From assembly GCA_013297865.1 (NCBI GenBank), contig JAAFIP010000013.1, forward strand, positions 39,551 through 103,550: a DNA stretch of 64,000 bases, in the 5' to 3' direction. The position numbers and the translations under genes were made by a program. The notes under the pieces are model-generated. The model made no database searches, was not told the origin of the DNA, and saw only the letters and a list, made by a program, of their open reading frames with translations. The DNA is from Polaromonas sp. (GTDB lineage: Bacteria; Pseudomonadota; Gammaproteobacteria; Burkholderiales; Burkholderiaceae_C). This document shows positions 57,827-64,000 of the stretch, piece by piece (the first letter of the stretch is position 1; each line of letters opens with the position of its first letter).

Positions 57827-58729
57827 TCAACGTAAAAACTGCAATGCAAAAGGCAGACTGAGTGTACCCAGCACGGTGGACAAAGTGACCAGGCCTGCCA
57901 CAAAGCTGCCTTCATAGCCCATGCGCGAGGCCAGGATGTAGCAGCTGGACGCCGTGGGCAAGGCGCTGAACACCAGCAGTACCGTCGCCTGATTGGGGCT
58001 CAGGTTGAACAGTCGCACCGCAGCCCAGGCCAGCAATGGCATGACCAGATGCCGCAGCGTCAGCACTGCCGTGCCCACGATGCGTTTGCTGTTGCTGTCA
58101 AACATTTTGGACAGCTGCATCCCCGCGCCAGCGGCCATCAGGCCCAGCGCCAGCGAGGCCTGGCCGATACGGGTGACCGTGGGCTCCGCCCACACCGGAA
58201 TGCTCAAGCCCGCGATGTTAGCCAGCAGGCCGCTGGCTGTAGCCAGCACCAGCGGGTTGCGCAGCAGCGCGCGCACAAAGCCGCTGCCAGAGTCTTGCGC
58301 CATGGGCCATATCGCACCGATATTGCACAGCGGCACGCACACCCCGATGATCACCGCAATCAGCAGCAGCCCCTCGCGCCCGGCCAGCCGCTCAGCCAGC
58401 GCCAGTGCAATAAACGAGTTGAACCGAAAGGCGATCTGCGCGGTGCTGGCAAAGTCGGCCCGCGCCACACCAGGCCAGCGGGCGATGGTGTAGGTGATTG
58501 CAATGCTGGCACCCACCATGCACAATGCCGCGCCAATCATGCCCGAGGCCGCGCCCAGGTCCAACGGGGAGCGCACGATGGAGTGAAACAGCAGCACCGG
58601 AAACAGAAAATAGAACACCAGGCTGTCCACCTGCTCCCAAACGGTGCGGTTCAGGGCGGTATAGCGACAGATCAGATAGCCACAGACAATCAGGGTGAAA
58701 TCAGGCAACAGAAGCTGGGCGTAGTACAT
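57827..58729 (-). CDS. AEC-family permease
   Basis: 300 aa with about ten hydrophobic segments, of the auxin efflux carrier/malonate permease family (LLLPDFTLIVCGYLICRY; LVFYFLFPVLLFHSIV; LVFSALPTASSCYILASRMG). The substrate is unknown, commonly organic acids. It ends five bases before ureD starts and so may be co-transcribed with it. Confidence 0.88.
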   Translation of the reverse strand: MYYAQLLLPDFTLIVCGYLICRYTALNRTVWEQVDSLVFYFLFPVLLFHSIVRSPLDLGAASGMIGAALCMVGASIAITYTIARWPGVARADFASTAQIAFRFNSFIALALAERLAGREGLLLIAVIIGVCVPLCNIGAIWPMAQDSGSGFVRALLRNPLVLATASGLLANIAGLSIPVWAEPTVTRIGQASLALGLMAAGAGMQLSKMFDSNSKRIVGTAVLTLRHLVMPLLAWAAVRLFNLSPNQATVLLVFSALPTASSCYILASRMGYEGSFVAGLVTLSTVLGTLSLPFALQFLR

Positions 58730-58854
58730 AGTCAGGAAAATTGGGCAGACTGCGAAAAATCGGTACGGGTTTGTGCGTATGGGTTAGCCACAATCCTATT
58801 TTGCTGCATTGCAGCTACTATCTAAGTTGTAATTAACATTGTGGAGTTGAAAAA

Positions 58855-59835
58855 ATGCAGATTTCGAAACGATGGACACTCACCACCCTGGCCGCCTGCG
58901 CCGCGTGGGCATGCACCGGCACTGCTCTGGCACAAGGCTATCCTAACAAACCGATCCAGCTGCAGGTGCCTTTTGCGCCCGGTGGCACCACCGACATCAT
59001 TGCCCGCGTGATGGCCGAGCCCCTGTCCAAGGCCCTGGGCCAGCAGGTGGTGGTGATCAACAAGGCAGGCGGCGGCGGTGTGGTGGGCGCCAACGAAACC
59101 GCCAAGGCCGCGCCAGATGGCTACAGCCTGGGCATGGCCACGGTGTCCACCACCGCAGCCAACCCTGCCATCAACCCGAAAATCCCCTACAACGCAGCCA
59201 CGGACTTCACCCCCATCGTCAACATTGCGGCCACGCCCAATGTGATCGCGGTACACCCCAGCTTCCCGGCCAAGGACTACAAAGGCTTTGTAGCCGAGCT
59301 GAAAAAAGCCCCCGGCAGATATTCCTACTCATCCTCGGGCACCGGCGGCATCGGCCACCTGCAGATGGAGCTGTACAAAAACCTCTCGGGCACTTTTGTG
59401 ACCCACATCCCCTACCGCGGTGCAGGCCCTGCGCTGAACGACACGGTAGCAGGCCAAGTGCCGATGATTTTTGACAACGTGCCTTCGGCCCTGCCCTTTA
59501 TCAAGGACAACCGACTGGTACCTATCGTAGTAGCTGCGCCGCAGCGTCTGGCAGCCATGCCCAATGTGCCCACCTTCAAAGAGCTGGGCCTGGAGCCCGT
59601 CAACCGCATGGCCTACTATGGCCTGTATGGCCCCAAAGGCTTGCCCAAAGAGGTGGTGGACAAGATCAACGCGGCAGTGCGCAAGGTGCTGGAAGACCCG
59701 GCGGTGAAAAAGCGCATTGAGGACACCGGCTCGTTCATCATCGGCAACAGCCCCGAGCAGTTTGCCCAGCAAATGGCTGACGAGCTGGTGGTATACAAAA
59801 AAGTGGTGACCCAACAGAACCTCAAACTCGATTGA
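58855..59835 (+). CDS. Bug-family (TctC-like) solute-binding protein
   Basis: 326 aa. Signal peptide ending [12 protein letters not shown], then the Bug hallmarks [33 protein letters not shown] and FAQQMADEL. Periplasmic binding protein, usually for carboxylates. Its membrane partners TctAB are absent here. The stop overlaps the xerD start. Confidence 0.9.
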   Translation: MQISKRWTLTTLAACAAWACTGTALAQGYPNKPIQLQVPFAPGGTTDIIARVMAEPLSKALGQQVVVINKAGGGGVVGANETAKAAPDGYSLGMATVSTTAANPAINPKIPYNAATDFTPIVNIAATPNVIAVHPSFPAKDYKGFVAELKKAPGRYSYSSSGTGGIGHLQMELYKNLSGTFVTHIPYRGAGPALNDTVAGQVPMIFDNVPSALPFIKDNRLVPIVVAAPQRLAAMPNVPTFKELGLEPVNRMAYYGLYGPKGLPKEVVDKINAAVRKVLEDPAVKKRIEDTGSFIIGNSPEQFAQQMADELVVYKKVVTQQNLKLD

Positions 59836-60761
59836 GCATTGACGCCTTCATCGACGCGCTGTGGCTTGAGCAGGGCCTGGCCAAAAACACGCTGCAGGCC
59901 TACCGGCGCGACCTCACGCTTTACAGTGACTGGCTAAGCCAGCACGCAGGTAAAGCGCTGGAGGCCAGCACTGAGCAGGACATCAACGCCTACTTTGCGG
60001 CGCGCATGGTGCAGGCCCGCCCTGCCGCCGCGCAAGGCAAAAAAGACGCTGGCAAGGCCAGCTCGTCCAACCGGCGCCTTACGGTGTTCAAGCGCTATTT
60101 CCGCTGGGCGCTGCGCGAGCGCATGATCAGCGCTGATCCCACACTCAAGCTGCTGGCGGCTAAATCAGTACAGCGCAGTGTCAAGACACTGAGCGAGGCG
60201 CAGGTAGAACGCCTGCTGGCTGCACCTGATGTGAACACGCCGCTGGGCCTGCGCGACCGCGCCATGCTGGAGTTGATCTATGCCAGCGGCCTGCGGGTGA
60301 GCGAACTGGTGGGCCTGAAAACCCTCAACATCAGCCTGACAGAGCATGTGCTGCGCACCTTTGGCAAAGGCAGCAAAGAGCGCATGGTGCCCTTTGGCGA
60401 GCATGCCAGTGACTGGCTTAAGCGCTACCTGACCCAGGCACGGCCCGAACTGCTCAAAGGCCAGCAGACAGACGACCTGTTTGTCACCTCGCGCGGTGCC
60501 CACATCGGCAGCGGCATGTCGCGCGTGTCGTTCTGGATGATTGTGAAAAAGCACGCCCTGGCTGCCGGCATACCGCTGTCCACCCTGTCGCCCCACACGC
60601 TGCGCCACGCCTTTGCCACCCATCTGCTCAATCACGGCGCCGACCTGCGCGCGGTGCAGATGCTGCTGGGGCACGCCGACATCTCCACCACCACGATCTA
60701 CACCCACGTAGCGCGTGAACGGCTCAAGCAGCTGCATGCCCAGCACCACCCGCGCGGGTAG
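59832..60761 (+). CDS. xerD: Site-specific tyrosine recombinase XerD
   Basis: 309 aa recombinase acting at dif to resolve chromosome dimers. The N-terminal SAM-like domain [20 protein letters not shown] is followed by the catalytic domain with Arg in [12 protein letters not shown] (about 155), HTLRH (about 255-259), LLGHADIS (His about 281) and the Tyr in TIYTHV (about 291). TTG start overlapping the preceding stop. A 15-residue Lys/Ala insert ([16 protein letters not shown]) lies near residues 63-78. Confidence 0.92.
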   Translation: MSIDAFIDALWLEQGLAKNTLQAYRRDLTLYSDWLSQHAGKALEASTEQDINAYFAARMVQARPAAAQGKKDAGKASSSNRRLTVFKRYFRWALRERMISADPTLKLLAAKSVQRSVKTLSEAQVERLLAAPDVNTPLGLRDRAMLELIYASGLRVSELVGLKTLNISLTEHVLRTFGKGSKERMVPFGEHASDWLKRYLTQARPELLKGQQTDDLFVTSRGAHIGSGMSRVSFWMIVKKHALAAGIPLSTLSPHTLRHAFATHLLNHGADLRAVQMLLGHADISTTTIYTHVARERLKQLHAQHHPRG

Positions 60762-60773
60762 TGCTTTGAGGGT

Positions 60774-60842
60774 GTTTTTATAAGCGTTTTAGGCCTCCAG
60801 GCCAATGGAATATCGCGGGAGCAGCTATTATTTATATAGCAA
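60774..60842 (-). repeat. Dispersed repeat between xerD and urtE (inverted)
   Basis: On the minus strand GTTGCTATATAAATAATAGC, TGCTCCCGCGATATTCCATT, GGCCTGGAGGCCTAAAACGC, TTATAAA. Full length with the 3' extension. It supplies the last codons and TAA stop of urtE. Confidence 0.92.
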
Positions 60843-61524
60843 CTAGCTTGCGTATGCCGTCTGATTGCATGTCCTTGCCCAAGCCGCGGGCAATCACCTC
60901 GCCCCGCTCCATGACCAGATAGTCGTCTGCCAGTGCCTCGGCAAAGTCATAGTATTGCTCCACCAGCACGATGGCCATATCGCCACGGTCTGCCAGCATG
61001 CGGATCACGCGGCCAATGTCCTTGATGATGCTGGGCTGGATACCCTCGGTCGGCTCGTCCAGCACCAGGAGTTTGGGTTGGGCTGCTAGCGCGCGGGCTA
61101 TGGCCAACTGCTGCTGCTGGCCACCCGAGAGGTCACCACCACGGCGTTTGAGCATTTGCTTGAGCACCGGGAACAGCTCATACAGCTCAGCAGGCACCGG
61201 GGTGCTGCTGCTTTTGTAGGCCAGGCCCATGGCCAGGTTTTCTTCCACCGTCAGACGGGCAAAAATCTCGCGGCCTTGCGGAACAAAGCCGATACCCGCA
61301 CGGGCCCGCTGGTAAGGCGTAGCGCTCTCGATCGCCTTGCCATCAAACTCGATGCTGCCATTTTTAATCGGCACCAGGCCCATGAGCGATTTGAGCAGGG
61401 TGGTTTTACCTACCCCGTTGCGACCCAGCACGACGGTAACTTTGCCCAAGTTGGCCTCCAGGCTCACATCACGCAGGATGTGGGAGCCGCCGTAGTACTG
61501 GTTGATGTTTTTGACTTTCAGCAT
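60832..61524 (-). CDS. urtE: Urea ABC transporter ATPase UrtE
   Basis: 230 aa. GRNGVGKTTLLKSLMG, RRGGDLSGGQQQQLAIARAL and LLVLDEPTEGIQPSII identify a LivF-type ATPase of the urea system. The start at 61524 (MLKVKNINQYYGGS) matches the family. The gene ends inside a dispersed repeat. Confidence 0.93.
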   Translation of the reverse strand: MLKVKNINQYYGGSHILRDVSLEANLGKVTVVLGRNGVGKTTLLKSLMGLVPIKNGSIEFDGKAIESATPYQRARAGIGFVPQGREIFARLTVEENLAMGLAYKSSSTPVPAELYELFPVLKQMLKRRGGDLSGGQQQQLAIARALAAQPKLLVLDEPTEGIQPSIIKDIGRVIRMLADRGDMAIVLVEQYYDFAEALADDYLVMERGEVIARGLGKDMQSDGIRKLVAI

Positions 61525-61557
61525 GGTTGGGGTTTCGCATTCTGGGGGAGAGGAATA

Positions 61558-61676
61558 CCGGACGCGGAGGACGCGAAGGTTACGCAAAGGACGCAAAAGA
61601 ACAGCCAAAAATTCAATTTGGATGTTTTTGTATTCCTTTCGCGTCCTTTGCGTATCTTCGCGTCCTTCGCGTCCGG
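61558..61676. repeat. Long inverted repeat between urtD and urtE
   Basis: Two arms of about 40 bp (61558-61600 and 61637-61676) built of GACGCGAAG-type units: CCGGACGCGGAGGACGCGAA on the left pairs with TTCGCGTCCTTCGCGTCCGG on the right. The spacer is about 36 bp. In the mRNA it would form a strong hairpin within the urt operon. It fills most of the 174-bp gap. Confidence 0.88.
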
Positions 61677-61698
61677 AAGTCCGATTTTTTGACTTTGA

Positions 61699-62571
61699 TC
61701 AGCGACCAAGGTACACCTCAATCACTCTCTCATCCTGCTGCACTTGGTCCAGCGTGCCTTGCGCCAGCACCGCGCCATCGCACAGCACGGTGACGATCTC
61801 GGAGATGGAGCGGATGAAGCCCATGTCGTGTTCCACCACCATCAGGCTATGCTTGCCTTTGAGGCTCAAGAACAGCTCGGCAGTACGCGCAGTCTCTTCG
61901 TCGGTCATGCCGGCCACGGGCTCGTCCAGCAGCAGCAGCTTGGGGTCTTGCATCAGCAGCATGCCGATCTCCAGCCACTGCTTCTGACCGTGGCTCAGGT
62001 TGCCTGCCATGCGGCGGGCATTGTCTGCCAGATGGATGGTGTGCAGTATCTCGGCCAGACGGTCGCTTTGCTGTGAGTCGAGCTTGAAGAACATCGACGG
62101 CTTGACGTTCTTGTCGGTTTTGAGGGCCAGCTCCAGGTTTTCAAACACCGTGAGCTGTTCGAACACCGTGGGTTTTTGGAACTTGCGGCCAATGCCCATC
62201 TGCGCGATCTGCGATTCGTTGTAGCGCAGCAGGTCAATCGTGGAGCCGAAAAACACCGTGCCGCTTTGGGGCCGGGTTTTGCCAGTGATGATGTCCATCA
62301 TCGTGGTCTTGCCCGCACCATTGGGGCCAATGATGCAGCGCAGCTCGCCAGGGGCGATGTCCAGCGAGAGATTGTTAATGGCCTTGAAGCCGTCAAAGCT
62401 CACGCTCACGTCTTCCAGATACAAAATGCGGCCATGGGCAATGTCTACCTCGCCCGGTGTGGCCAGGCGCGAATATCCAGCGTTGTGCCCACCTGATTGG
62501 GTGTTGCTGCCTTTCGTTTGCTCTCGTGCCTGCAGACGCTGGGCACCTTCTTCCAGTAAATCGGGAGTCAT
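61699..62571 (-). CDS. urtD: Urea ABC transporter ATPase UrtD
   Basis: 290 aa LivG-type ATPase. A longer N-terminal tail (about 45 residues) precedes ILYLEDVSVSFDGFKAINNL, Walker A GPNGAGKTTMMD, NLSHGQKQWLEIGMLLMQDP and LLLDEPVAGMTDEE. The start overlaps the urtC stop by four bases. Confidence 0.93.
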   Translation of the reverse strand: MTPDLLEEGAQRLQAREQTKGSNTQSGGHNAGYSRLATPGEVDIAHGRILYLEDVSVSFDGFKAINNLSLDIAPGELRCIIGPNGAGKTTMMDIITGKTRPQSGTVFFGSTIDLLRYNESQIAQMGIGRKFQKPTVFEQLTVFENLELALKTDKNVKPSMFFKLDSQQSDRLAEILHTIHLADNARRMAGNLSHGQKQWLEIGMLLMQDPKLLLLDEPVAGMTDEETARTAELFLSLKGKHSLMVVEHDMGFIRSISEIVTVLCDGAVLAQGTLDQVQQDERVIEVYLGR

Positions 62572-63632
62572 GCCTTGCCCTCCTCTTTGTTGTGCGTGAA
62601 CTTCCTCACCAAGCCCACAATGCCTTGCGGCAGGAACAAAGTGACAGCTATAAACATGGCACCCAAAAAGTACAACCAGTACTCCGGGAATGCAACGGTA
62701 AACCAGCTCTTGGCACCGTTGACTAAAAACGCACCCACAATCGGGCCAATCAATGTGGCACGGCCACCCACAGCCGCCCAGATGGCAATCTCAATCGAGT
62801 TGGCAGGCGACATTTCGCTGGGGTTGATGATGCCGACCTGCGGCACATACAGCGCACCTGCCACACCGCACATGATGGCCGAGATGACCCAGATGGTCAG
62901 CTTGTAGGCTACGGGGTTGTAGCCCGAGAACATGACCCTGCTTTCGGCATCACGGATAGCCTGCAGCACCCGGCCAAACTTGCTTTGCACCAGCCAGCGT
63001 GAGAACAGAAAGAAACCCAGTAGAGTCAGCCCCGTCAGCACAAACAGCACCATGCGCGTGCCAGGCACAGCGATGGGGATGTCCACGATGCGCTTGAAAT
63101 CGGTAAACCCGTTGTTGCCACCAAAGCCTGTTTCATTGCGAAAGAACAGCAGCATGGCGGCAAACGTGAGGGCCTGGGTGATGATGGAAAAATACACGCC
63201 CTTGATGCGCGAACGGAAGGCGAAAAAACCAAACACCAAGGCCAGCAGGCCAGGTGCCAGCACCACCATCAGCATCTGGAAGACAAACGAGGCGCTGCCC
63301 GTCCAGTGCCAAGGCAGGGTCTTCCAGTCCAGAAACACCATGAAGTCAGGCAGCTCGCTTTTGTAATTGCCCTCCAGCCCGATCTGGCGCATCAGGTACA
63401 TGCCCATGGCGTAGCCACCCAGCGCAAAGAACAGGCCATGGCCCAGCGACAGAATACCGGTGTAACCCCAGATCAAATCCATCGCCAGCGCACAGATGGC
63501 ATAGCACATGATCTTGCCAATCAGGCTGATGGCAAAGTCGCTCAGGTGGAAGATGCTGCCCGCAGGCACCAGCAGGTTCAGCACGGGCGCGAGAGCGCAT
63601 ACGGCGATCAAGCCATCAGAAAGGCTGACCAC
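62568..63632 (-). CDS. urtC: Urea ABC transporter permease UrtC, probably frameshifted at the N-terminus
   Basis: 354 aa as read from a GTG at 63632: LivM-type permease with CALAMDLIWGYTGILSLGHG and FFALGGYAMGMYLMRQIG. The natural start is more likely the ATG at 63691, which overlaps the urtB stop (ATGA) and reads MSAHPTLSLPTPAPLLSRKG-WSAFLMA before a TGA at 63608-63610. The main frame then continues as LIAVCALAPVLNLL. One missing base near 63610 would join the two. Whether this is a mutation or a sequence error is unknown; a shortened protein from the GTG may still work. Confidence 0.85.
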   Translation of the reverse strand: MVSLSDGLIAVCALAPVLNLLVPAGSIFHLSDFAISLIGKIMCYAICALAMDLIWGYTGILSLGHGLFFALGGYAMGMYLMRQIGLEGNYKSELPDFMVFLDWKTLPWHWTGSASFVFQMLMVVLAPGLLALVFGFFAFRSRIKGVYFSIITQALTFAAMLLFFRNETGFGGNNGFTDFKRIVDIPIAVPGTRMVLFVLTGLTLLGFFLFSRWLVQSKFGRVLQAIRDAESRVMFSGYNPVAYKLTIWVISAIMCGVAGALYVPQVGIINPSEMSPANSIEIAIWAAVGGRATLIGPIVGAFLVNGAKSWFTVAFPEYWLYFLGAMFIAVTLFLPQGIVGLVRKFTHNKEEGKA

Positions 63633-63687
63633 CCTTTGCGCGAGAGCAAGGGCGCAGGTGTGGGCAAAGAGAGTGTGGGGTGCGCGC

Positions 63688-64000
63688 TCATGCTTCTGCG
63701 CTCCTGCCCTTCATCGCAAAAATGCCTTGCGGGCGTTTCTGGATAAAGATGATGATGAAAACGAGGATGGCGATCTTGGCCAGCACGGCACCCGCCCAGC
63801 CTTCGAGGAATTTATTGAGAATGCCCAGACCCATCGCGGCATACACCGTGCCGGCCAACTGGCCCACCCCGCCCAGCACCACCACCATGAACGAGTCCAC
63901 GATATAGCTTTGCCCCAGGTCTGGCCCCACATTGCCCACCTGACTCAACGCGCAGCCCGCCAGGCCCGCAATGCCCGAGCCCAGTGCAAAGGCATAAGTG
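63688..64000 (-). CDS. urtB: Urea ABC transporter permease UrtB, C-terminal part (cut by window edge)
   Basis: The last ~103 residues of a LivH-type permease: YAFALGSGIAGLAGCALSQV, GQSYIVDSFMVVVLGGVGQL and IFIQKRPQGIFAMKGRSAEA. The frame is open to the end of the window. It belongs to the urtBCDE operon; urtA would lie outside. Confidence 0.93.
   Translation of the reverse strand, partial: TYAFALGSGIAGLAGCALSQVGNVGPDLGQSYIVDSFMVVVLGGVGQLAGTVYAAMGLGILNKFLEGWAGAVLAKIAILVFIIIFIQKRPQGIFAMKGRSAEA

Noticed and set aside
59832..60761. xerD as integrase of a genomic island
   Set aside because: The protein is a standard housekeeping XerD by motifs and length; no attachment repeats or phage genes adjoin it.

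Overview
The window looks like a betaproteobacterial chromosome of the Comamonadaceae type (Rhodoferax/Limnohabitans-like). The grounds are the gene content and order: rpsF-priB-rpsR-rplI, divergent ppsA/ppsR, pyrG-kdsA-eno-ftsB, a methylmalonyl-CoA/propionyl-CoA carboxylase cluster and a urea ABC transporter. Coding GC is fairly high, and a short dispersed repeat with the core AGCTGCTCCCGCGATATTC recurs throughout. I saw no rRNA, tRNA, CRISPR array or intact insertion sequence.

Layout. 0-3.6 kb holds tRNA modification genes (gluQ end, trmB), a secreted hydrolase and the S6-PriB-S18-L9 operon. 4-7.5 kb holds a large cyclase/NTPase/TPR signalling protein. 7.6-17.8 kb is an accessory region: a secreted propeller-like protein, a decayed ppsA 3' copy, a DUF5666 lipoprotein with a DUF6502 partner, then an HlyD adaptor and a C39 peptidase-containing ABC exporter. 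Three tiny unrelated genes follow, with leaders ending in an Ala-Gly motif, plus a frameshifted fourth candidate. Each of these four is preceded by a copy of the last ~80 bp of the exporter gene region, so the locus looks modular. The intact ppsA on the right and its decayed copy on the left lie in direct orientation around most of this region.

17.8-33.8 kb is mostly housekeeping: ppsA/ppsR, tonB-like, a toxin-antitoxin pair framed by two repeat copies, rlmD, dut, coaBC, a broken RelE/ParE-type pair, pyrG-kdsA-DUF1330-eno, ftsB, and pnuC with a NadR-like kinase. 33.8-42.8 kb has hslO, a gamma-carbonic-anhydrase-like protein, an AbrB/Doc toxin-antitoxin pair set directly at the start of a ferritin-like gene, lolD-like/tesA, mnmH, a secreted caspase-like protein and an SNase-fold nuclease. 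42.8-53.4 kb is the propionyl-CoA to succinyl-CoA pathway (VOC epimerase candidate, biotin carboxylase subunit, pccB, meaB, mcm, divergent GntR regulator). It is interrupted by pncA, a cupin gene, an AT-rich membrane protein gene and two pairs of long hairpin elements. 53.4-56.8 kb is an ECF sigma/anti-sigma module with a Tat-exported superoxide dismutase, a TPR protein and a DUF3455 lipoprotein; two genes share a matching candidate ECF promoter. 57-64 kb has ureD, an AEC permease, a Bug-type binding protein, xerD and urtE-D-C-B, with urtC apparently frameshifted near its start.

Two things stand out. One is the modular precursor/exporter locus at 12.6-17.6 kb. The other is the dispersed ~50-70 bp repeat. 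Intergenic copies sit at gene 3' ends, and four further copies (two of them divergent) lie inside protein-coding genes without breaking the frame; the three sense-oriented ones are all read in the same phase.
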